Source of the DNA: Trichosphaerium sp. ATCC 40318
Taxonomy: Eukaryota; Discosea; Flabellinia; Trichosidae
Reading direction: 5' to 3'
Assembly (NCBI GenBank): GCA_038496445.1
Contig: JALMLS010000450.1
Span: 62,001-126,000, forward strand
Length of the DNA: 64,000 nt
The translations under genes were made by a program, and so were the position numbers. The notes below the pieces were generated by a model. The model ran no database searches. It had not been told where the DNA came from and was given only the letters and a program-made list of their open reading frames with translations. Each line of letters starts with the position of its first letter. Within the stretch, counting starts at the first letter, position 1. This document shows, one piece after another, positions 1 through 9,532 of this stretch.

Positions 1-89
1 CTATTAATCCCTTAGGGCTCTACTAGTACCCTGCCAGTGGTAGGTGTAGAATTGTAAGAGACGGTTTATTGTACGAATAAATTGATGAG

Positions 90-524
90 TCACCGTTAAG
101 TTTTTTGGAAACTCAAACAACACTACAGGCAACCGAGCTCCAACCATGGATGACCAAATAAGAGAAATGTTAAGGACAAACCAGTGGCCTAATCTGCGTT
201 TAGACATAGGTAACGCGAGTGGTCCTACGTTGATGGTTATAGAAGGCCCTTGGAGTTTAGATGGTGCGTTAAAGGGCGTTTTATAATAACTAACAGAAAG
301 AGCTGGTAGGTTCATGCAAAGAGTTAATAGACCTTACAACTGAATCGGAAGGCTTTACTTTCAATTACACAGCGATTGTCATGAAAGATGACTACACCAT
401 CACTTTACAAGGACAAGCTGGGCTAGGTTGTGGATTTTATCATCAAGGCACTTGGGAAAGTGATAAACCTATACAAGAGCTTGAAGGATTCATTAAAGGT
501 GGATACCAAGCTACCTTGAAATAG
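90..524 (+). CDS. 3' end of an unrecognised gene (two exons visible)
   Basis: Two exons can be joined in frame. The first is open from a possible acceptor near 89 to 209; a GT..AG intron of 112 nt (210-321) follows; the second exon runs to TAG at 522-524. The splice joins ...LRLDI to ELIDLTTESEGF, and the C-terminal part (FNYTAIV...DYTITLQGQAGLGCGFY) has the alternating pattern of a beta-rich fold. I do not recognise the family. The 5' part lies upstream or left of the window. A 103-codon frame on the opposite strand (4-315) has no better support. Confidence 0.4.
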
Positions 525-1046
525 AAAAAAAAGTGTAAATGTCGTTTTCTCTTTTTTTGCTTGTATTCTGAAAAAAAAGTCTTGCCAATGGCACTGGTTA
601 TGCTATGTACAGTATGCTTGAATAAAGTATTGGCCCATTTTAACATTGCTATCTTGTTCATAAGGGTGATACGCTTCCAACACAATATAGAATTCAAAAT
701 GCAATTCCCTAGATAAAAAACAACTTAGACAACCACTTTGTTAAAAACGCACGTGATAATGTCAATAGCAAATGTTTGTTGAAGCTTAAGATACACCTCA
801 AATATTTTAGTATGTAACGAGGTAACAGAGCATGTTAATAGCCAACACCGAAGGCCTCTGCCAAATTGATACGAAAACTGTACGCAAAGACTAACAAAGG
901 CTATCTACTTTAGAACGCAAGCACAATATTACAAGACTACGAAACAGTCAACGATAAGAACCATCACACAATTTCTTATGTATCAAGAGCACGCATCAAC
1001 TTTTCTTAATATTTTATTGTTACAAGAGTCCTCTTGGTATCTACAA
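525..1046. other. Intergenic region between convergent genes
   Basis: About 520 bp between the stop of the + strand gene and the stop of the - strand repeat gene. AT-rich, with one CACGTG. No coding exon or RNA gene seen. Confidence 0.5.
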
Positions 1047-3101
1047 CTAAGTGAAGCACTGTTGTAACCTGCTTGCTAGCATTCTAAAAACGTTTGAGTA
1101 CAATAAATGTATACACAAAGAAACGAACCTCTGTTTTGAGTACTTTGCTATATGCTTGAACTGATGCCAGTTCCAATCAAAGTTCGGCTCAATAGATGTT
1201 AATATATGAGGCCAATAATGAGCAAGTCCGTATGAACCATACGTTGCTATTTGATCACAAGAAACACGATACCTTTTCACAAGAAAAAAAAAGTTAGCAT
1301 AATATTACCCAAAGAAGTCTTGTACACGGTCCTACCACCATGCCAGTGTCGTTTCTGTTAATACAATAATGGCGTGGTAGGTTACTGATATAATACGGAT
1401 GCGTACCATTGCTCTGTGTGTGATACGCCAAGTTTTATTTTAAGGCTATTCAAAAACAATCTATGAACTTCTTTACGCTGCCAGAAAGGTTGTGAGAACC
1501 TCTCTAATGACCAATGAAAGTTTTTATATATTACAGTAATTGCTTTATTGAATGATCCGTATCTGGTTGTTAGTTAGAGTACGTTAGAAGAACCAAGTGA
1601 AATAAGTGTAAAAAAAATATTAATAGTTACCTCTTTGAAATAATGTTAGCGGTGGGAGAGTCTTTGATGTCTTGAACCTTATCATACCAATCATCTAATG
1701 TCTTTATACCTCTCCTCTCAGCTATGCTGTTTAGATAATTACGTTGATTCAACTCATCATCCCAATGATGACGTGCACTACAAGCTAACATTTAGATAGT
1801 CACCAACTACAAAATATAGCAAGGTGCCTTAACTCCAAAAAACAGGACGTACGGGAATCTCCATTGCTGCCAGTTGTGTCTTGGATATAATCTACCCAAA
1901 CAATTGATCAATGAATCTTTATAGTACAGTCTAATAGTCTTAGCCTGGGTAACATTCAAAGTAGAAAAAAAATGTCAAGAAATAAATGAGATTGCTGCAC
2001 AAATTGTTTGGTTTCAGAGTTTTTTGTTAACATACGTTAATATATCGCTTGCCCCATGCTTAATTACATTTACTTTATTTACATTATACCAGTCATCCAA
2101 ATGTTTCACATTTAGAGTCTGACCAATTTCATTAAAAAGACGTCTCTGACCTTTTAATTTATGATCTTTGAAAGGCCTAAACAAATATCAGAAAGTAATA
2201 TTCTCTGGATATAATAACACGTGGAAACAATTGTTGGTCGTACATATAAGCTTTAGGTGACCAATTAAATCCAGGATACAAGCTCGATAAACACTCTTTC
2301 AAGTCATGATTGTAAATCTCGCTTCGATAAAGGTCAATTGTTTTTTCAGATTTTTTTTTTCCAAGCAACAAAAAGAACACGTACAGTATTCGTCCAGCAC
2401 CTTGTTGTCTAATATCAGCACGATCTATTGATAGCCACTGTTCTAGACTTTTAATACCTAGATTATACCCGACTTGTTCGAATTTCTGGCGTTGATTCTT
2501 TATGCTGTTCAAGTAATTGATTTGGCTCCTTTGAAAAAAATATTACTCCTTTTTTTTTTGACACGTGGTGTCACATAACAAAATTCGTCTTTCACGTGAC
2601 AGCAACAAAATCAAGTCAACATGCGTACCTAAATGATTTTGATTCCCAGTCAAAATTTGGGTAAACTGAGGCAAGACAAGAGCTCAGGAAGCCATCGTAC
2701 TTTGACCTGTTATAAAAAAATCGGTTAAAAGAAACGAAAAGCTGAATACCGCTTTGAGTGCGTTATAAACGAAAATAATGTATACCTAAGCAATCCACCA
2801 GCACCTAGATGCTGTGCATCCGTTTTAACAACGTTTTGCCATTCTCCAAGATGTTTGACCTCAAGTTCTTTCGCAATAGCCTCAATACACTTACGTTGAT
2901 TGCGAACACTCTATACCAGGCGTCAGAGCTATTTACATAACTAATTTAGCTAATTTCGTACCCAAATCTCGTGGTGTACTTCTCTACGCGTATATTTACA
3001 TCGTAGCGATAAGCTCTGGCGCATAATGTTACTAACACAAAATAATCGCTATACAACACTTTCAAGTCAGGGTAACTATCATCTCGGCGTAGTGTTTGGT
3101 A
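1047..3101 (-). CDS. Protein of tandem ~70-residue NQR...YP..W repeats, many exons
   Basis: Read on the minus strand, this region is a chain of short exons that all encode the same repeat. Half one reads NQR-x-hydrophobic...GIKTLDDWY or LNVKHLDDWYNV (about 2510-2400, 2900-2780, 2170-2040, 1790-1640). Half two reads ...LINCLGRLYPRHNWQQWRF (about 1950-1850), ECLSSLYPGFNWSPKAY (about 2300-2220), CLASVYPNFDWESKSF (about 2690-2630), AITVIYKNFHWSLERF (about 1550-1490) and ILTSIEPNFDWNWHQF (about 1240-1150). Signature residues are DW/EW, G near the centre, then YP-x-x-x-W. Exon junctions tend to fall at the same places in each copy. I recall similar uncharacterised repeats in plant plastid and Rhizophagus proteins, from memory only. 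Function unknown. The stop is TAG at 1047; the start codon was not found, and 3101 is only the first exon edge I could place. Confidence 0.6.
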
Positions 3102-3457
3102 CTGTAATCAACGGACCATTTTGACAAAGTGACGCTGGCAATAAGTCAGTGAACAGATGTGGCCGGACTCCTTGAGTCATTAGATTGCAAAAAAATCCTT
3201 CAATTTGGCATTTTGTTTGCTGTACCTGTGTAACGTTATTCGTAACCCTATTTAAGAATAAACAGTGTAAAAAAACTTGTTAGAAATAGATCAATTGTAT
3301 ACTTTTTGTGACATGTGGTCACGGAGGAAAAAACAAACTCTTTGTGTTCGAATTCATTTTATTGTTCAACACATAACCCACGAACCTTACCACGTAATCA
3401 AGCTACCCAATATTGATAGTATTAACCAAGCTCAGGAAGTAAGTGTAGCTCACTGAG
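3102..3457. other. Intergenic region
   Basis: About 350 bp between two minus-strand genes. It may hold the unplaced first exon of the repeat gene (an ATG near 3180 opens a frame that does not join cleanly). Nothing else seen. Confidence 0.35.
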
Positions 3458-3985
3458 TTAATACTCTTCATCACAACAATACAAGCATATATATCCTCTG
3501 ATTTCTCTGAAATATCTGAAGTGCGTCTCTTTGCACTCATCGTTGCAAAAAAAGTGGTGAAAGCATTGAGTACACTTTGTAACACATGATTTACAACATT
3601 CCTTACCACACCCAAAACACTCCTTAACGTGATTACCATGTGAGTCACAAAAAAACGCATCACAAACTTGGCAATGTGTTTCAGTGCAAATACTGCATAA
3701 AATGAAATCACACATTTTGCACTTGTAGTTAGGAACACAGCTGGTACAACGAGTGTTTCTACAACCACGACAAGAACCAGGATGCTTATATAATGTAGCA
3801 CAGTCTGAGCAAGTTTGCAGTTTTTGTCTGCCTTGTGCGTTCCTAAGAAGAAAATCGTTTGCTTGTTTTTTTTGCTCTTTGTAAAACATTTGCATTTCTA
3901 ATTGTTGTCTTTGTGCTAGCGCTCGTTGTTGTTGTTTATGAGCTGCTTGTATGTTTGAAAGTTCTCTTTTACACTTAGCATTCAT
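3458..3985 (-). CDS. Small cysteine/histidine-rich zinc-binding-like protein
   Basis: A 175-codon open exon. Residues 1 to about 55 are charged and Q-rich and look like a coiled coil (KQQQRALAQRQQLEMQM). Residues 58 to 170 hold about 26 Cys plus several His in CxxC-type pairs (CSDCATLYKHPGSCRGC, CKMCDFILCSIC, CQVCDAFFCDSHG, CFGCGKECCKSC, CTQCFHHFFCND), ending CLYCCDEEY. The spacing suggests several treble-clef or B-box/RING-like zinc sites, but it does not match a classical RING exactly. The frame stays open 5' of the ATG up to an AG near 4020, so a small upstream exon is possible. Probably an intracellular zinc protein, perhaps a scaffold or ubiquitin-related factor; this is inference. Confidence 0.6.
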   Translation of the reverse strand: MNAKCKRELSNIQAAHKQQQRALAQRQQLEMQMFYKEQKKQANDFLLRNAQGRQKLQTCSDCATLYKHPGSCRGCRNTRCTSCVPNYKCKMCDFILCSICTETHCQVCDAFFCDSHGNHVKECFGCGKECCKSCVTKCTQCFHHFFCNDECKETHFRYFREIRGYICLYCCDEEY

Positions 3986-4586
3986 CTCATTAGCTGTGGT
4001 AGGTATTGTAGGGTCTATGAACGGACTTCGCTTTGTTTAAGCAATTAGAGCAATTCTCAACATAAACGACACATACGTATTCATTTGACATTCTAGATAA
4101 TGAGTTGAGCGAGTTGCGCGGGTAAATAAGATATGAACAGGCAGAATAAGCCACTTCAATTCAAGTTTTTTGGCGCGTTTTTTTTTCATAGAATTAGAGA
4201 CAGATGCATAAAAAAAGAGGCACCGCTGAGCCTTATTTTGACACGACCACCAAAAATATCGTAGAACATCAGCCCATGAAAATAGCAAAAAATGTAATAG
4301 AAACAAAAGCACCACGAAATAAACACATGTTGTTAGAAGGTGAAAAGTAATCAACAACAAAACAAAACCCAAAACCACCAGACGTCTGCAAAACGTGTTA
4401 CTTGCTTACTTACACCAAAACGCTACGGGTTTTTTTTATTTTCCATAAAACTCCCACCATCCATACCGTGATCACCAAAAACCAACACAAAGTGCGAGTA
4501 GTACAAAAGAAAGAAAGCCGTTGATTGGGCTTTTTTTTGTTTTATTGAGAAGTTTTTTTTTTGAAACAAATTTTTTATTATTTTTC
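3986..4586. other. Intergenic region upstream of the Cys-rich gene
   Basis: About 600 bp. The minus-strand frame 4378-4037 is T-rich and looks like intron or promoter rather than protein. A short ATG exon (MVGVLWKIKK...) near 4460 followed by GTGTAAGT could be a leader exon of the Cys-rich gene; unproven. Long A/T runs near 4530-4580. Confidence 0.3.
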
Positions 4587-6880
4587 TTACTTGAAATCGT
4601 ACTTGTCGTACGCATCACTATCGAGGTAATTTGCAGAAAGCATTTTACCAGAGAACCACCTATTATATCACATAAGAAACTACAAGTACATAAAGCCTTT
4701 AAAAAGACCTCAACAAGAAAAAAACAAGCACAAAAAAAAAACTAAAATAAGCTTGAAGCTTTTATATCTTCTCACGCACCTTCCGTTTAGCTGGTTCACT
4801 GCAACCACAGCAGCCTCTTCTACTGCAAATTTTATATATACAAATCCCTTACTGTATTTGTCAACGAAACAATGTACGATAGGTCCGTAATTAGAGCACT
4901 CTTCCTCAACGTCTTCTTTAATATCCTTATCAAAATTTGGATCATCTTCTAGCTCAGGATCAAACATATTCGTAACTACAATACAACGTGTAGGGTTACT
5001 AGACGTAGGAACAAGGGGTTTGGCAGCTTCTAAAGAGAAAAAAAATAAGCTAACGATCCAACACAACGAAAACAAAATCAACGAAAAAAAACAGTCAAAA
5101 CGTACCTCCACCGCTTGCAAGTTTCTGCATGAGAGCCTGTCGTGTAACGCCAGACTCCCCACCCAAGTTATCGTCATCGATATCACCAATAACCGTGCCT
5201 GAGTTCTCATTCACGAGGTTTACCTTTAGAGCGCGTCCAGCAAGTTCTAGACCATTCACCTCAGCCAAAGCTCTTTTTGCTGAGTTGGGGTTTCGAAATT
5301 GAACGTAAGCGTGTCCTTTTGGTACACCACTATCGTCACGAGGCATATTGACAATCTCAATTTCTCCAAAGTGGCAAAAGATATGCTGTACATCTTCTTC
5401 CTTAAGATCCCTGTGAAGGTTACCAACAAAGACACGAGAAGGACCAGCAGTGGTCGTACTAAAAAAAAGACATTAGAGATAAGAAAAAAAACAAAGCAAA
5501 AAAAAAAGTTCGTTTGCTACAAACAACTCGTCACGTGATTGTAAAATAGAAAAAATTACAATAAATAATTGTAGAAAGCTAGTGTCGAAAGAAAGGAAAA
5601 AACAGTGACATGTGCACGTACTTTGAAGAAGCTCTGTTCTTCTCTGCTTGAGAAGCTTGTACCATAACAGTCTTACCCAAAAATTGAGTACCAGAGAGTC
5701 CTAAGGCTTTTTTTACAGAGTCACGATCCTTAAATTCAATATATCCGAAGCTTTGCACAAAAAAAGGTTAGTCCTTAATTCTCTAATGGGATATTAGGTT
5801 CGAAAAAAAAAAAGAGTTTTTGGGCCAGTGTGTTGTGTTATTTGGTTTTTTTTCTTGGAGTTTTTTGTTTTTGTTTTGTTATTTCTTATTTTTTTCGGCC
5901 GTGGATGTTACCTCTGAGCCACAAGTTTCGGTAATTCATTAGCGTTGGATGATCATCTAGTGAAACAAAACTTATATACTGAACGTAAAATTTTTTTTGA
6001 AGCGAACAGTCGCCTTCAAAGAAACTGGCAAAAAAAACAAAAAAAAATAACACTTCAAAAAAACAATTCCTTGATTCTCCGTTTTGAAAACAATAAATCA
6101 AACAGAATAGGCTCTAATTGTAATATATAGTATACTTACCCCTTAGATTTGCCAGTATTACGATCCTTGATAAGCTTCACATCGCGTACACCACCAGCTT
6201 TTTCAAAAAATTCTTTAACGTCTCTATCTCTCGCTTTAAGCGGTAGGTTATATGAGAATACTGTACGGGAATCGCGCTCGCCTTCTCCAATTTTCTCTGC
6301 AAAAAAGCGGTTAGACTTTTTTTTTTGAACACTTCTTCTGTGCTTACCTGTGTCTTTCTTCTCGCCTCTTGATGAACGATCACGGCCTTTATCGCGTTCA
6401 CGGCGGTCATCTCGTCGACGTCTGCGCCTGTCACCTTTGGACCTAGAACGAGATCGGCGTCTTCTTCTGTGCCTATCGCGTGAGCGTGATCTCTTTGAAC
6501 GAGAGCGTGAACGGCGCCTGCGTCGTCGTTTGTCTCTGGAGCGCGATCTTGACCGCGAACGCCGGCGTCGCTTTCTATCGCGATCCGTAGACCTTGAACG
6601 AGAGCTAAACATGAATTTAGTTTACAGATCTAAGCAAAGCGCGTTTTTTAGGTAAAAAAGAGTTGTTAAAGAGGTATTGGGTATAATATAGTAGATTTGG
6701 AGTTTATTGAGGCTATTTGAGTTTTTTCGGTAAAATGAATAAAAATACGTACTCTCTACGCGATCTCTTGCTATCTTTGCTCTCCTTTTTATCTACATCC
6801 ATTGGTTCTGGTTTAGGTTCAGCTTCTGCTTTACGCAGCCCAGCGTCAAGCAACTCATCTACGAGCTGTTCGTCTGTCAT
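4587..6880 (-). CDS. RBM39: RBM39/CAPER-type SR-like splicing factor with three RRMs
   Basis: RNA-binding splicing factor of the CC1-like/RBM39 family, a partner of U2AF and SF3b in 3' splice-site recognition. The order seen matches the family: an acidic N-terminus (MTDEQLVDELLDAGLRKAEA), an RS/RD domain (about 6610-6380), RRM1 (TVFSYNLPLKARDRDVKEFF ... KSKG, then FGYIEFKDRDSVKKALGL), RRM2 (RVFVGNLHRDLKEEDVQHIF ... KGHAYVQFRNPNSAKRAL), and a UHM-like RRM3 (DPELEDDPNFDKDIKEDVEE ... KGFVYIKF ... NQLNGR, then WFSGKMLSANYLDSDAY). The stop is TAA at 4587. The start used gives the family-like acidic N-terminus; an ATG slightly upstream is in frame. The intron inside RRM1 (5751-6139) is unusually long and may hold a poison exon. 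It diverges from the dehydrogenase-like gene with about 185 bp between the ATGs. Confidence 0.92.
5912..5978 (-). promoter_or_regulatory. Candidate poison exon inside the RBM39 RRM1 intron
   Basis: Inside the 389-nt intron lies a 67-nt stretch bounded by a T-rich acceptor ending TTCAG and a donor GAG|GTAACA. Spliced after ...KSKG-GG it would read GGT ATA TAA, an immediate stop. Skipping it joins GG to C TTC GGA and restores RRM1. RBM39 genes in animals are known to autoregulate by inclusion of a poison exon; that this is such an exon is inference. Confidence 0.4.
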
Positions 6881-7065
6881 TGCAAGTTGGAATGGGAAAG
6901 GATAAATCAATGCGGAATTTTTTAAGCAGCGCAGCTTAAACAGAGAAATCTCTTTTGTTTTGCTGTGAAAACGCGTTGCTACTTAGTACATGAGACGTTG
7001 AGAGGTCTGCTACTGGATAGTGTAAAAAAGGCGACTACAGTTTAACAGCAACTTGTGCGACGGTT
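6881..7065. promoter_or_regulatory. Divergent promoter of the RBM39 and GSDH-like genes
   Basis: Only 185 bp separate the two ATG codons, so both promoters must sit here or overlap the 5' exons. No clear TATA box. Coordinates rest on the two start codons. Confidence 0.5.
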
Positions 7066-9315
7066 ATGAAGGTCGCTGTGGTACTTTTGACGTACCTCTG
7101 TATGGTATATTGTGATACGGGGCTGCAAGTACATGGTCTTAATGATTGGAAAGTAGAGCACTTTGTATCAAAGGATAGCATGGAGTTTGGGCGTTCAATG
7201 GTTATTGTACGTGTCATCAAAGATTGTGAACAGTGTTTACATTTCAGTTCCCTTAAATTGCGCTCATTGTAAGCTGTTAGAACCGTGAAACTGGTACTGT
7301 GTATGTTGGCAGTTTTGACTTTCAGGGGTTGTCCCATGCGTCGGGAAATCGTGTGGTATACGCTATCATAGGTGCGATACGTGTATTATCACTGTGACTA
7401 AATTGAGCACTAGACGAGAATAAAGACGCCGTAATAGACAGAGTAATACCCGTTACGCCTACTCTTAGCGTTCCCAATGGTACGCGTAATGAATACCTAA
7501 CCTAGAACGAAACGCCATTTCCCTTACACCACGAGATCATTTTGACACTTTGCAAGGCGTGGCATACTTTAACGGCACACTATACGTTGCTCAAATAGAT
7601 AAAATACTTCGTTATGATGGCATAGACGACTGGGTTGCTCAACCTGCACCGCACAGTTTCTTAACGTACTCACTAAACTCGAAATAGCCGCCCAGGGCTA
7701 AATGTACTGACTTACGCAATAGCCTACTGTTGTACTTAACAATACGTTTATGCCGAGCCTTCAGCAGTACGTATGCAACGTCACTGTAACCTACTTTATC
7801 CAATCAACGTACTCACAAACGTATACTGTAGTCACGGATGGCGTTATATAAGAATAAGTCCGCCTCCTGAAAATAGGCTTTATCTTGCCATTGGCGCAAC
7901 ATGTAGTACGTTAGAGTATTGCTAAAGGTAGTGTATTAATGTCAACGCTATAGATGTTCCTGGTTCAGTTGACCCAGATGATACATGTATTGATTCACCC
8001 AAAGCTCGTATGTGGAGCTTTGACCTAAATGATTTTGGATCTGTATGAGTTTGCTTAGCATCTTTTTTTTTTTTGTTCTTTTTTTTGAGGTCTTACTGTT
8101 TGTTCTTAGCGCAAAGAAGTTGCTCGTGGGATTAGAAATAGTGTAGGGTTCGATTGGCACCCAGAAACAAAGGTACAGCCTATAGAATCAGAGTTGAAGT
8201 ACTGTATTTGCTGACAACAATTTGATAAAAAGCAACTGTATTTTACTGACAACGGACGCGATTATTGGAGATCTAATCCATCTGGAGACTACGTAACTAG
8301 CCCTATTTAATACACTCATTATGTTGTATTAATATTGTTATCCTATGATAGAATACTAGACCTCCTGATGAACTAAATCGAGGTACAACATTTCTTCTTC
8401 AAAAAAAATTTGAAACACCAACTTAATTTTTTTTGTCTTTAGTTCCACTTGATTCGTCAACGACACCATATGATTTTGGATTTCCAAAGTGTTATGGAAA
8501 GGGAATGCCTGATTTGTCATTTAATCCTTCAGGACAATGTGATTTCGCTCAAGATGCAGTACAAGGTACTGTAAAGCATACTCTACGTCCTTTTTACTGA
8601 CTAGCAAAAATAGAGCTTGAACCGCATGTAGCAGCACTTGGCATGAGATTTTACACTGGAGATATGTTCCCAGAGCTAAAGGGAGATATCTTAATAGCAG
8701 AACATGGTTCTTGGAACAGGTAGCATTCGTAATAAACCTCACCTGCAGAAACTAATTTTTTTCTTCAGAAATCCACCTGGTGGTTATCGTGTAACACGTG
8801 TGCGCACCTTTGCAAACGGTTCAACAACCTACGAACCATTTGTAACTGGTTGGTTGAACCTTTCAGTATCTATAAGAGCTTGGGGTAGACCTGCAGATGT
8901 AGAGATATACCATGATGGATCTATACTTGTCAGCGATGAATGGAATGGTATTTATCGTATATACAGAGACAAGCAGGCAACACCAACCCAAGAACCTACA
9001 GGCACTCCAACTCAAGAACCTACAGATGCTCCTACTGAAGAGCCTACAGACACTCCGACACAAGTACCTACAGAAGCACCTACGCAACAGTTTACAACTG
9101 ACCCTCCGCTGACACCAACGGAGGAAACTTCCAAGCCTACGACCAGTACACCGACGATGGAACCTTCGGTTCAACCAACAACTAGTAGTGATGATATAGG
9201 TGATACTACTAGTGTAGGACAAGAAGATACTACTCCTATTTTAGTTGTTGGTATACTGTCATTGGGGCTTACTTTGTTTGTGCTCCTTGCTATACCTGTT
9301 ATACGTTCACTGTGA
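7066..9315 (+). CDS. Membrane-anchored glucose/sorbosone dehydrogenase-like six-blade propeller
   Basis: Multi-exon secreted protein. It starts with a signal peptide (MKVAVVLLTYLCMVYC). Exons then follow the GSDH/PQQ-dependent sugar dehydrogenase fold in order: VYVGSFDFQGLSHASGNRVV, a blade with GTLYVAQIDKILRYD, DPDDTCIDSPKARMWSFDL, RNSVGFDWHPETK, LYFTDNGRDYWRSNPSGDY, TTPYDFGFPKCYGKGMPD, GDILIAEHGSWNR, NPPGGYRVTRVRTF, and GSILVSDEWNGIYRI. The motifs GFDWHP, TDNGRD and AEHGSWNR are typical of the family. After about 8970 comes a TPTQEPT-type Pro/Thr stalk, probably O-glycosylated, then one membrane helix (ILVVGILSLGLTLFVLLAIP) and a short tail. This suggests a cell-surface sugar-binding or oxidising enzyme. 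Whether it binds PQQ is unproven. Some middle exons (7380-7900) were not joined with certainty. Confidence 0.8.
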
Positions 9316-9532
9316 ATAAACCTATGGCTTGAGTACTCAAGTTAACTTACTACCAACATAACGCCTTCTGTAGCACGTGTCACTTGAGCGAACGTTGTGG
9401 TTTAACGAAGGTGTATGCAAGCACATTACCTGCTATACAGTGTAATCAATCATCTTAAAAAAGAAATTCATGCACGTGCTTGTGACTAATCTGGAAAGGT
9501 AAGCTTAACCAAAAAATCAAACTGCCAACAAA
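9316..9532. other. Short intergenic region before the amino-sugar gene
   Basis: 217 bp between two + strand genes; it contains one CACGTG and must hold the 3' end signals of one gene and the promoter of the next. No terminator-like structure recognised. Confidence 0.4.

Noticed and set aside
6350-6655. Plus-strand Arg-rich frame opposite the RS domain
   Set aside because: A shadow of the RS/RD repeats of the RBM39-type gene.
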